Assembly: GCA_903927345.1 (NCBI GenBank)
Contig: CAIYMO010000056.1
Location: 1 to 39,768 of the forward strand
Length of the DNA: 39,768 bases
DNA from: an uncultured Armatimonadota bacterium
GTDB taxonomy: Bacteria > Armatimonadota > Fimbriimonadia > Fimbriimonadales > Fimbriimonadaceae
Direction: 5' to 3'
Shown here: piece after piece, positions 32,551 to 39,768 of the stretch
Numbering within the stretch: position 1 is the stretch's first letter
How the letters are laid out: each line of letters starts with the position of its first letter
Program-made: the position numbers and the translations under genes
Notes under the pieces: model-generated
What the model was told of the DNA's origin: nothing
Seen by the model: the letters and a program-made list of their open reading frames with translations, nothing else
Databases searched by the model: none

Positions 32551-34119
32551 ATGAAAACTCTGACCATGCTTGGTCTAGCTCTTCTAACCACCACCGTATT
32601 CGCACAGGAGATGCCGGGTATGGGCATGGGCGGGATGAAGAAGCAGACTCAGCTCCCCAAAATGCCAGCAGATATGCCTCGGTGGATTGAATCCCCTGGC
32701 GCAGACGAGCTGTTTTATAAAGCTGCGCCGTACAACTGGTCCATCAACCGCATTCCTAAGTTCGCGAGAGACATGTACGCGACCGGGGTCGGACACGCGA
32801 TGGCCTATGAGGCACTCGTGCGAGGCGAAGTGTCGACGCTCGAAACCAGGACATTCGACACGATCAACTGGGTGTTAAACAATGCGCCAAGGATTCCCGT
32901 CGATGAAGGCGCGATTTCTCCGACCTTCATGCGCCGATACGGCTACTTAGAGAAGGTTTTTGATTGGGCGCACACCCTGCATTTCCAAACCATTGACACT
33001 TTTACGTACCCAGGTATGACCGACGAACAAAAAGAGGCGGAAATCGAGCGGCTATGGGCGTTTTACAGCGCACAGCCCTATGCGATCACGGGTCTTCCCA
33101 TGAACATGGACTACTTGGATGGCTTTTCATACTCTGGGAAGTTCCGCACGGATTATCCAAAGGTCAACGGACTCTTCTGGGGTTATCACTGGTTACAGAC
33201 AGTCAACTACGACATGCTGTACCGGGTTCCATTCAAGGATCAAGCACCACAATACGAGATTATTGGCGCTCGCTATCATGAAACCGAACTCTACAAGACT
33301 GACCGCGATTTTATGCCGATGACGGCGGAGATGAGCCCGCGCTTCGCTAAACGATTTCCCCAGATCGCGAACGCCTTCGATAACTTGCACATGCTTCACG
33401 ACAACGTGAACGACATCTTGTCTCAGCCGGATTTGACCGAAGCGCAAAAGCAAGAGCAAGTCAAAATTGCGATCTATCGGGTTTTGGCTTCGACCCACAA
33501 GGGCGAAACGCCTGGAGAAGCCGAAGGTAAAGAGAATACCCTTCACGACCATCGTCATCCGCCGAGCATGCCTGGCATGGGCTGGATGAAAGGAAGCGAG
33601 GACGACACTATGTACATGTCCGGCATGGGCTGGATGGATATGGGCGCCTGCTCCCATTGCTCAATCCCGATGCCCGAGGGTAACCCTTGGGGCGCGACGG
33701 TCTCCGCCGAAGGGTGGACAATGAAGGTGCGATGCCTGATGTGCGCCCGAGATATGGCTGGGGAGACCCCGGGCCGAGCAATAATCCGCGCCGCCACGGA
33801 AGACCCCAATCGACTGTTGGTGCTCATCTCCGATGATGAGGGCATTTTGACAAGCAATATCAAGGACGTCGTGTTTCTGGAGAAGTTTGGCGAGCATCCC
33901 GAGTGCTCGGGTTGGTCTCGCGCTTTCACGTCCCGCGCCGCCTTCGATAAGTACGTTGCTGAGAACCCTGAGTTCAAGGACATGAAGCCTCTTAGCCTTG
34001 AGGAGTGGAGCAAGCTCAATCACGGGACGCCTGACACTTACCGCAAGATCGACATGCCAAACCCGTACAAACCGGGTGGCGGAACCCCGCCGCCGACATC
34101 GAAGGGAGGCCGGTCATGA
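32551..34119 (+). CDS. Exported His/Met-rich protein with C-terminal five-cysteine domain
   Basis: A 522-residue protein. The signal peptide ends FAQE, followed by a Met/Gly patch MPGMGMGGM. Residues 45-320 are a helical, aromatic domain that I do not recognise, with histidine pairs such as FDWAHTLHFQTIDT and FDNLHMLHDNVNDIL. A Met/His-rich linker (about 330-365; HDHRHPPSMPGMGW) leads to the five-cysteine domain (367-488; CSHC, RCLMC, ECSGWSRAFTSRAAFDKY) shared with the preceding protein. The tail is Pro/Gly-rich. Metal binding is strongly suggested by composition, but any enzymatic role is unknown. Confidence 0.7.
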   Translation: MKTLTMLGLALLTTTVFAQEMPGMGMGGMKKQTQLPKMPADMPRWIESPGADELFYKAAPYNWSINRIPKFARDMYATGVGHAMAYEALVRGEVSTLETRTFDTINWVLNNAPRIPVDEGAISPTFMRRYGYLEKVFDWAHTLHFQTIDTFTYPGMTDEQKEAEIERLWAFYSAQPYAITGLPMNMDYLDGFSYSGKFRTDYPKVNGLFWGYHWLQTVNYDMLYRVPFKDQAPQYEIIGARYHETELYKTDRDFMPMTAEMSPRFAKRFPQIANAFDNLHMLHDNVNDILSQPDLTEAQKQEQVKIAIYRVLASTHKGETPGEAEGKENTLHDHRHPPSMPGMGWMKGSEDDTMYMSGMGWMDMGACSHCSIPMPEGNPWGATVSAEGWTMKVRCLMCARDMAGETPGRAIIRAATEDPNRLLVLISDDEGILTSNIKDVVFLEKFGEHPECSGWSRAFTSRAAFDKYVAENPEFKDMKPLSLEEWSKLNHGTPDTYRKIDMPNPYKPGGGTPPPTSKGGRS

Positions 34120-34889
34120 AGTATCGCTTTGCCACGATTGCAATCGTGACGGCGCTTGTCGGTAGTGCTATGGCTCAGAGCGACCACAACAATGTCGACA
34201 AGGAGCGTCCGCTGAGGTTCGACGATGCCTATTCCATCGCCTACCGTTCGCTGGAACTCCAGAATGGGTTCCGCCTGGACACATTCAACCGGGCGCGACC
34301 GCTTTACAACTTTCGATCGGAACTGCAATATGGGTTTGCCAAGAACAAGGACATCTCCCTCGGCTTGGAGTCCTCCTATAATGCGGCGGACGGTAAGACT
34401 CGTTTGAATGTGGCCGAGTTCAGCTACTTCGAAGGTCTTAGAAGAGAGATTGGGAATGCACCCGCACTCGGCTACCGCGTTGATGTCGGCCTGCCGGTAG
34501 ATGGAACTCGGCGCGGGTCGGAAACTCGCTTGCGGGGTATTTTGACCAAGAGCTTACACCAGTACGACAAGATTCACCTCAACTTCGACGTGAACTATTC
34601 ATCGGCTCCAAATATCGGAGAGCGCTCGACGACACTCGGAGCAATCCTTGGTTACTCGTCGCCGGTCGGCTACCCTCGGCATTTCAACACCACGATGCTC
34701 GCTGAGTTCGGAGTAGAACAAAGCAAGCTCGATGCGGGCGGAGTGAACGGCTGGGTGGGCATCGGAATGCGCAAGCAGGTCTCGACCACGGCGGTCATTG
34801 ACTTTGGCCTTCAGTCAGATGTCTTTTCTGCAAAGGGAAACTCTCGGTCTCCGGTGCGACTGACGTTTGGCTACTCCTTCAACTTCTAA
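34116..34889 (+). CDS. Outer-membrane beta-barrel protein
   Basis: A 257-residue protein. It has a signal peptide (ending SAMAQ), then alternating amphipathic strands (ISLGLESSYNAADGKTRLNVAEFSYF; YDKIHLNFDVNYSS) and a C-terminal GYSFNF ending in Phe, typical of outer-membrane barrels. CopB-like or transporter-type barrels often accompany copper operons, but no metal motif is seen here. The start overlaps the upstream stop (ATGA). Confidence 0.72.
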   Translation: MKYRFATIAIVTALVGSAMAQSDHNNVDKERPLRFDDAYSIAYRSLELQNGFRLDTFNRARPLYNFRSELQYGFAKNKDISLGLESSYNAADGKTRLNVAEFSYFEGLRREIGNAPALGYRVDVGLPVDGTRRGSETRLRGILTKSLHQYDKIHLNFDVNYSSAPNIGERSTTLGAILGYSSPVGYPRHFNTTMLAEFGVEQSKLDAGGVNGWVGIGMRKQVSTTAVIDFGLQSDVFSAKGNSRSPVRLTFGYSFNF

Positions 34890-34908
34890 TGACCGGGATG
34901 GAATAGAA

Positions 34909-35112
34909 ATGAAAATGACCTTAGCTATCACTGGTATGACCTGCGACAACTGCGTAAAGCACGTGACGAACGCTCTTTCATCGGTAGAAGGGGTGAGAAG
35001 TGTCAAAGTTGACCTTGCAAGTGGCTTAGGAGAGATTGAGGGGGACGCACCAGTCGCCTCCCTCATCGCTGCCATCGAGGACGAGGGCTATCAAGCCCGG
35101 ACAGTCGAATGA
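34909..35112 (+). CDS. copZ: CopZ-like copper chaperone
   Basis: A 67-residue single heavy-metal-associated domain: [21 protein letters not shown] with the Cu(I) pair in GMTCDNC, then [14 protein letters not shown]. Delivers Cu(I) to CopA, whose start overlaps its stop (ATGA). The ATG at 34909 yields the normal length. Confidence 0.9.
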   Translation: MKMTLAITGMTCDNCVKHVTNALSSVEGVRSVKVDLASGLGEIEGDAPVASLIAAIEDEGYQARTVE

Positions 35113-37331
35113 AGATGAATGCTCCGCCTTCTTCTTCTGAGAAAGAGACCTTGCTCGATATCAAAGGGATGACGTGCGCTTCTTGTGTCAACAGGGTTGA
35201 GAAGGCTCTCGCCAAGACTCCCGGCGTTCAATCGGTCAACGTCAACTTCGCGACTCACCAGGCCATGGTTAAGCATGGCCACGAGGTTGACGCAACACAA
35301 CTTATGAAAGCGGTTGATGGGGCTGGATACGTCGCAAAACCGGTCGTTGACGACGTTCATTCGCACCACACGCCAAGTGAGCATGCCGAACATATTCGGA
35401 TGGAGTCCGAATCTGAGCTGGTCAGGGTTAGGAACAATCTCTGGCTCTCGACTATCCTCACCATTCCGCTTGTCGCCATTTCGATGGCTTGGCACGTTAG
35501 GCCAGAATGGGCAAATTGGTTGCTCTTTGCCCTGGCTACTCCCGTCACTTTTTTGTGCGGTCGCCAATTCTTTCTGGTCGCTTACAAAGCAATTCGGCAT
35601 GGTTCCACCACGATGGATACCCTTGTCGCGATGGGAGCGGCGGCGGCGTGGGGCTACTCAACCTATTCGCTCCTGGCCAACCACACTCATATGCAGAGTG
35701 AGCATATTTATTTCGAGACGGGTGCGGTCATAGTGACTCTAATCTTGCTCGGACGATATTTGGAGTCCAAGGCGAAAAGCCACATGTCGGACTCTATCCG
35801 TAAGCTCATGGACTTGTCTCCAAAGGTCGCGACGCGCATTGACGAGGGCGGTGCTGAGAGGCAAGTCGCACTTTCGGAGCTAAGGGTTGGTGACCTGATT
35901 CGGGTTCGGCCCGGTGAGCGCATTGCCGTTGATGGTGTTCTGACCGAAGGAGAATCATTTGTCGATGAGTCGATGATTACCGGGGAACCACTTCCGGTCA
36001 GCAAGAAGCAAAGTGACCAACTTACGGGCGGGACGGTCAATCAAAGTGGCTCGTTCGTCTTTCGCGCGGAAAAGGTCGGGTCCGACACAATGCTTGCCCA
36101 CATTGCGAAGATGGTTCAGAGGGCACAAGGCTCAAAAGCTCCGATGCAGGGCCTTGCCGATAAGGTGTCAAGCATCTTTGTTCCCGTGGTAATCCTACTT
36201 GCGCTGACAACAGTGGCCGCTTACGTTGCGCTAGGGCATGGGGTGGACTCTGGGGTTCTCGCGGCCGTCGCTGTCCTGGTCATCGCCTGTCCATGCGCCT
36301 TGGGCCTCGCCACTCCTACGGCCTTAATGGTTGGAACTGGACGCGGCGCGGAACTGGGCATCCTGGTCAAAGATGGAGAAGCTCTCGAACGGGCTGGGGG
36401 AGTGAAGACCATTCTGCTCGACAAAACGGGCACCCTCACCGAAGGAAAGCCGAAACTCACCGATGCAAAAGTCTTCGGGGCATGGACTGAAAGTGAAGCT
36501 GTTGGATTTGCGGCTGCTCTCGAATCTCAAAGTGAACACCCCGTTGGACGCGCCGTGGTTGCGTCAGCGAAAGAACGTGGAATCGCCGTCCTTGCTACGA
36601 CTGGATTCGAATCAGTTAGTGGTAAAGGAGTTTCGGGTTCGGTTGGCGGACTATACGGGATGGTTGGTCGGCGCTCTTGGCTACTGGAAAAGGGAATCGT
36701 TCTTGCGAAGCAGATTGAAGAATCGACAACGGGCCTTGAAGCCGACGGCAAGACCGTCTTCCTTGTGTTGCGTGGAACTGACATGGCCGTTCTGGCGGTC
36801 TCCGACACCCTTGGAGAACATAGCCGAGAAGCGGTGGAGCAACTCAAAGCACTCGGGATAGTCACCGTTATGGTGACTGGAGACAACAAAAAGGCGGCTG
36901 ATTCGGTTGCAAAGCAAGTTGGAATCGAGCACGTCGAGGCACAGGTTCTTCCCGCTGACAAGGCTGGCTTTGTCGAGAAGTACCAGGTCAACGGAGCGAC
37001 GGCCATGGTCGGAGACGGAATAAATGATGCCCCTGCCTTGGCTCAAGCAGACCTTGGCATTGCTATGGGTACGGGAACGGATGTAGCGATTGAAACGGCG
37101 GGCGTCACTCTGCTAAGAGCCGACTTACGAGGGGTTCCACAAGCGGTGCGGCTTGCTCGGGCAACTCTTGCGACGATTCGGTGGAACCTCTTCTGGGCGT
37201 TCATCTACAACATCGTAATGATTCCACTGGCTGCACTCGGAATGCTGAGTCCAATGCTTGCCGCCGGCGCGATGGCGTTCTCAAGTGTCTCAGTGGTTCT
37301 CAACTCGCTTCGATTGAAACGCTTTGTTTGA
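35109..37331 (+). CDS. copA: CopA, Cu+-exporting P-type ATPase
   Basis: A 740-residue P1B-1 ATPase. One N-terminal domain with GMTCASC (Cys23, Cys26), membrane CPC at 394-396 within [24 protein letters not shown] from Asp438, [10 protein letters not shown] and [17 protein letters not shown] His-rich stretch ([14 protein letters not shown]) links the metal domain to the first helix. Exports Cu(I) from cytoplasm to periplasm, where the cupredoxin, DUF305 and YHS proteins could take it up. Last gene of the copper operon. Confidence 0.95.
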   Translation: MKMNAPPSSSEKETLLDIKGMTCASCVNRVEKALAKTPGVQSVNVNFATHQAMVKHGHEVDATQLMKAVDGAGYVAKPVVDDVHSHHTPSEHAEHIRMESESELVRVRNNLWLSTILTIPLVAISMAWHVRPEWANWLLFALATPVTFLCGRQFFLVAYKAIRHGSTTMDTLVAMGAAAAWGYSTYSLLANHTHMQSEHIYFETGAVIVTLILLGRYLESKAKSHMSDSIRKLMDLSPKVATRIDEGGAERQVALSELRVGDLIRVRPGERIAVDGVLTEGESFVDESMITGEPLPVSKKQSDQLTGGTVNQSGSFVFRAEKVGSDTMLAHIAKMVQRAQGSKAPMQGLADKVSSIFVPVVILLALTTVAAYVALGHGVDSGVLAAVAVLVIACPCALGLATPTALMVGTGRGAELGILVKDGEALERAGGVKTILLDKTGTLTEGKPKLTDAKVFGAWTESEAVGFAAALESQSEHPVGRAVVASAKERGIAVLATTGFESVSGKGVSGSVGGLYGMVGRRSWLLEKGIVLAKQIEESTTGLEADGKTVFLVLRGTDMAVLAVSDTLGEHSREAVEQLKALGIVTVMVTGDNKKAADSVAKQVGIEHVEAQVLPADKAGFVEKYQVNGATAMVGDGINDAPALAQADLGIAMGTGTDVAIETAGVTLLRADLRGVPQAVRLARATLATIRWNLFWAFIYNIVMIPLAALGMLSPMLAAGAMAFSSVSVVLNSLRLKRFV

Positions 37332-37352
37332 GCAAGCTCACTGGGTGATTCA

Positions 37353-38336
37353 TTAAAATCGGATGCGTTCGATGTCATCGAGCGTCGCTCGGTGGTTGCG
37401 ACGGTCATAGAGCTTGGTCGTCCGGCTGTCTGCGTGACCCGCAATCCACTGCGCCATTTCCAGGGTTCCACCGTTCTCAAGGTAGTTCGTGATTCCCGTC
37501 GCCCTGAAGCTGTGGCAGGAGAATCGTCCCTGAAGTTCAGCGTCGCGCACTCTGCGCTGAATCATTTGGTAGGCGTCCGTTCGGTTGATGGGCTTGTCAG
37601 AGAGCTTCCCAGTTCTCCCGATGGCACTCCTGAACAGGAGACTGTTTGGCTGATTCTCAATTCCGGCCGCTTTTATGTAGGCGTCGAGGTACTCCTCAAG
37701 TGTGTGGTGGCAAGGAATCTCCCTCTCCTTTCCTCCCTTCTCATTGAGCCGGATGACCGTTCGTCGACCAATGGCCATGACGTCTTTAACGCGAAGCGAA
37801 ACAACCGCTTCTACTCGGGCAAATGTAAACGCCATGACTCCGATAAGTGCCCGGTCTCGGAGTCCAACAATCGAGTGGGCGTCGAAGCTCTCGAAGAGCT
37901 GGTGCATTTCCTCTGGCGTGAACGCTGGGGTCTTTCCTTCCGAACGTGAGAACCTCGGCGTCTTCACTTCTCGCACCGGGTTACGGTCAAGGACGCCTTT
38001 CTCAACAAACCAAGAGAAGAGCATCCGCAATGCTGAGAAGTGCCGCTTGATGCTCGGGTTGGAAAGATCGCGCGAAACCTCTTCTCGGTAGGCGGCAAGG
38101 TGGATGCTCGTGATTCCCTCAAGACGAAAGCTCCGCTCATCGCACCACTGGGCAAACCTGGCCACGTCGCGCATGTAGGCGGCGCGGGTGTTGGCGTTCG
38201 GAATCGTGACGGCGAAGAATTCGAGGAAAGCCCTCTGTGCCTCTGTAGGCGCGTTTGCAAAAAGAGCGGGCATGAGATGACCCCCCGAAACTGGGGTGTT
38301 CGTCTTCGCAGGTAGTAGAAGTGTGTCGCCGTCCAT
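37353..38336 (-). CDS. Tyrosine recombinase (Xer-like)
   Basis: A 327-residue site-specific recombinase. An N-terminal SAM-like core-binding domain (30-125) is followed by the catalytic domain with Arg174 (FTFARVEAVVSL), Lys200/203 (NEKGGKEREIP), His275-x-x-Arg278 (CHSFRATGITNYLENGG), His301 (GHADSRTTKLYDRR) and nucleophile Tyr310. All catalytic residues are present. The ATG at 38336 is chosen for its ribosome site GAAGGA. A dif-like site lies 35 bases upstream, so a role in multimer resolution or module exchange is likely. Confidence 0.9.
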   Translation of the reverse strand: MDGDTLLLPAKTNTPVSGGHLMPALFANAPTEAQRAFLEFFAVTIPNANTRAAYMRDVARFAQWCDERSFRLEGITSIHLAAYREEVSRDLSNPSIKRHFSALRMLFSWFVEKGVLDRNPVREVKTPRFSRSEGKTPAFTPEEMHQLFESFDAHSIVGLRDRALIGVMAFTFARVEAVVSLRVKDVMAIGRRTVIRLNEKGGKEREIPCHHTLEEYLDAYIKAAGIENQPNSLLFRSAIGRTGKLSDKPINRTDAYQMIQRRVRDAELQGRFSCHSFRATGITNYLENGGTLEMAQWIAGHADSRTTKLYDRRNHRATLDDIERIRF

Positions 38337-38347
38337 GGTCTTTCCTT

Positions 38348-38359
38348 CAGACGAGTCTG
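38348..38359. promoter_or_regulatory. Short inverted repeat before the recombinase
   Basis: CAGAC-GA-GTCTG, between the dif-like site and the recombinase ribosome site; possible accessory or regulatory site. Confidence 0.35.
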
Positions 38360-38370
38360 GCACACAAGAA

Positions 38371-38398
38371 GCCTCACATAAAAGGGGTTATGTGTGGC
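38371..38398. other. dif-like XerCD recombination site (11-6-11)
   Basis: Left arm GCCTCACATAA, centre AAGGGG, right arm TTATGTGTGGC. The arms are inverted repeats with one mismatch. The geometry (11-6-11) and the inner CATAA...TTATG match the E. coli dif site. It lies directly upstream of the Xer-like gene. No second copy is seen in the window. Confidence 0.65.
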
Positions 38399-38420
38399 TC
38401 TATCCTCTCCTTGGTCGAGA

Positions 38421-38795
38421 CTATTTGCGCCTGAGAAACCAGGTCGTGAAAGCAGCTATGGCCAGAAGCCAGACGGAGACAATGATCATCAGCCCAAACG
38501 TGCTCCGTGGCTGGTCGGCGACGGACTCTGCGCGCTTTCGGGCGCGATTCATCACATCGTCAGGCACGAGGCGTGCTGCCAGCATAATGCCAAGGGGAAC
38601 AATGATGAGATCGTCGAGGTATCCGAGAACTGGAATGAAATCCGGTATGAGGTCGATGGGGCTGAGGGCGTAAGCTGCAACGAACCCTGCGACAAGCTTG
38701 GCCATCAGAGGAGCCTCGGGGTCACGAGCCGCAAAGTATAATGCCACGACTTCGCGTTTCAAGTCCCGAATGCGGTTCTTTACTTGTTCAAACAT
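38421..38795 (-). CDS. DUF1232 (YkvA-like) membrane protein
   Basis: A 124-residue protein with the DUF1232 core AYALSPIDLIPDFIPVLGYLDDLIIVPLGIMLAARLVP and a final membrane helix (MIIVSVWLLAIAAFTTWFL). Function is unknown; members often sit beside heavy-metal transport genes. The ATG overlaps the upstream stop (TGATG). Confidence 0.85.
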   Translation of the reverse strand: MFEQVKNRIRDLKREVVALYFAARDPEAPLMAKLVAGFVAAYALSPIDLIPDFIPVLGYLDDLIIVPLGIMLAARLVPDDVMNRARKRAESVADQPRSTFGLMIIVSVWLLAIAAFTTWFLRRK

Positions 38796-38992
38796 CAGAC
38801 TGGGAAACTACCCTTTCGACGCGACCGAAGCGAGCGATATGCCCGGCACACTGCCACGAATGTTGCGAGCACGAGAAGGATGCCCGCGAAGACTTCAATG
38901 CGCTCGCATTTGACTAGATCAAAGACACCAGCGAGGGGGACTTCGCGGTCGTCTGAGGGAGCGCGGTCTGAGTTAGTTCCATAAGAGCACAA
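38795..38992 (-). CDS. Small membrane protein, start uncertain and possibly frameshifted
   Basis: A 65-residue frame from a TTG at 38992, with one membrane helix (IEVFAGILLVLATFVAVCRAYRSL) and a basic end. It is coupled to the DUF1232 gene (TGATG). A better start, ATG 39029 with AGGAATC upstream, encodes MTQIKTLGYSLLLVLLWN and then stops at 38973 in a neighbouring frame. A one-base shift would join that signal-like peptide to this frame (SLLL-CSYGTNSDRAP). Either an indel has broken a small lipoprotein, or the two are separate. Confidence 0.4.
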   Translation of the reverse strand: MCSYGTNSDRAPSDDREVPLAGVFDLVKCERIEVFAGILLVLATFVAVCRAYRSLRSRRKGSFPV

Positions 38993-39061
38993 GCAACAAT
39001 GAGTAGCCGAGTGTTTTAATTTGAGTCATTTTGATTCCTGTTCGAGAGAATTAGGTCAGTG

Positions 39062-39768
39062 TCATGCAGTTCGAAGAATGCGAAGCCCATTGCCGACAAC
39101 GAGAAGGCTTCCCCCCATGTCGGCAAAGACAGCCATCCAAAGGGTCGCGTGACCGGTTAGGGCAAGGGCAAAGAAAACGACCTTGATCCCGATTGCCATC
39201 GCGATGTTCTGCGTCAGGATAGCTGCGGTTTTTTTGCTCAGCTTGATGTAGGCGGGTAGCTTCCGGAGGTCGTCTTTCATAAGAGCAACGTCAGCAGTTT
39301 CTAGCGCGGTGTCGGTTCCGGCGGCTCCCATTGCAAAGCCCACCGTAGCTCTGGCTAGAGCTGGTGCATCGTTCACTCCGTCACCAACCATCCCAACACT
39401 GCGGTATGTTTCTAGGAGCTGTTCGATGACTTTCAATTTGTCTTCAGGGAGTAGCTCCGCTTGAACATCATCAATACCTACCTGCGAAGCGATGGCCTTG
39501 GCAGTCGAAGCATTGTCACCCGTGAGCATCGACACTTTGACTCCTAGAGCGTGGAGTTCCTGAATCGCTTCAACACTTTCGGAGCGCAACGTGTCTGCAA
39601 CCCCAAAGATGGCGAGTGCCTCTTTCGCGTTGGCGAGCACGACCGTGGTTTTTCCTTCCGCTTGTAATCGATCAAGCTCGGAGTGAACATGGTCGCAACA
39701 TGCTCCTCGCTCCTCGATGAGTCGGTGGTTGCCGACCATGTAGGAAACGCCTTCGATGGTTCCCGCGA
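39062..39768 (-). CDS. zntA: Second Zn2+/Cd2+/Pb2+ P-type ATPase (5' part beyond window)
   Basis: The visible last ~235 residues comprise the end of the nucleotide-binding region (GTIEGVSYMVGNHRLIEERGACCDHVHSE), the hinge (TGDN, GDGVNDAPALARATVGFAMG) and the final two helices ending RILRTA. It is about 90% identical in protein to the ATPase at the left edge. The last 103 bases (39666-39768) match 430-532 exactly. The N-terminal metal domain, CPC and phosphorylation site lie outside the window. Confidence 0.92.
   Translation of the reverse strand, partial: AGTIEGVSYMVGNHRLIEERGACCDHVHSELDRLQAEGKTTVVLANAKEALAIFGVADTLRSESVEAIQELHALGVKVSMLTGDNASTAKAIASQVGIDDVQAELLPEDKLKVIEQLLETYRSVGMVGDGVNDAPALARATVGFAMGAAGTDTALETADVALMKDDLRKLPAYIKLSKKTAAILTQNIAMAIGIKVVFFALALTGHATLWMAVFADMGGSLLVVGNGLRILRTA
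39666..39768. repeat. 103-bp exact repeat of 430-532
   Basis: The right end of the window is identical to bases 430-532 in the same orientation. Similarity continues to the left at a lower level through the ATPase genes. Confidence 0.9.

Noticed and set aside
37353-38398. Integron or integrative-element integrase with att site
   Set aside because: No attC array, no tRNA gene and no flanking repeat are visible; the dif-like geometry favours a Xer-type role.
1-39768. Calling the window a closed circular plasmid because both ends match
   Set aside because: The right end matches 430-532, not base 1, and the two ATPase copies differ at many positions, so the ends are repeats rather than a simple overlap.
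1-39768. Insertion sequences, tRNA or rRNA genes
   Set aside because: No transposase, terminal inverted repeats or structured RNA genes were seen on reading both strands.

Overview
This window reads as a segment of a mobilizable, broad-armoury metal-resistance plasmid (or plasmid-like integrated element) from a diderm bacterium. Supporting this are a full rep-parA-parB replication and partition cassette, a MobF-type relaxase with coupling protein, anti-restriction and toxin-antitoxin genes, and three large metal-resistance blocks. An RND tripartite pump, a beta-barrel protein and several lipoproteins require an outer membrane. Base composition looks like the mid-50s percent GC. The style of the copper proteins reminded me of Armatimonadota/Fimbriimonadia, but that is an impression only and not a result.

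Layout. (1) 1-8240, minus strand: a Cys-rich exported protein, then a CzcC-CzcB-CzcA type RND efflux operon ending in a Zn/Cd/Pb P-type ATPase that runs off the left edge. (2) 8323-10870: a mercury island (ArsR-type regulator, MerT-MerP fusion, DF-family protein, merA). Here merA is cut after 94 codons and fused in frame to the 3' end of a copied conjugation gene. The copied block (594 bp) also carries the end of a small convergent gene, and its parent lies at 11002-11595. (3) 11162-18121, minus strand: mobilization operon with an HTH+RHH accessory protein, relaxase, type IV coupling protein, an unknown hydrophilic protein and a membrane protein resembling VirB8/TcpC. No pore-forming type IV secretion genes are present. 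(4) 18221-21912, minus strand: RHH regulator, Rep, ParA, ParB. Seven to eight iteron-like repeats lie inside the rep coding sequence. (5) 22104-26545: stability and anti-host genes (PIN toxin pair, a conserved plasmid protein, ArdC, RadC-like, AbiEi/AbiEii). (6) 26755-37331, plus strand: a thirteen-gene copper operon from a Cys-rich exported protein through YHS/YtkA, cytochrome-like, cupredoxin, DUF305, Csp-like and NosL-like proteins to an outer-membrane protein, CopZ and CopA. (7) 37353-39768, minus strand: a tyrosine recombinase with a dif-like 11-6-11 site next to it, a DUF1232 protein, a small membrane protein, and the 3' end of a second Zn/Cd ATPase nearly identical to the first.

The most unusual signals are at the DNA level. 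The rep iterons are conserved as DNA but are read in all three frames, so selection is on the DNA. A 16-bp perfect palindrome, GTTCGGACGTCCGAAC, occurs six times (two with one mismatch) between 17.9 and 26.7 kb and is embedded in three coding genes; I propose it as the centromere or ParB site. The recombinase gene is preceded by a site with the exact geometry of XerCD dif. At the protein level, a five-cysteine domain occurs both alone and fused to an unrecognised histidine-rich domain in the copper operon.
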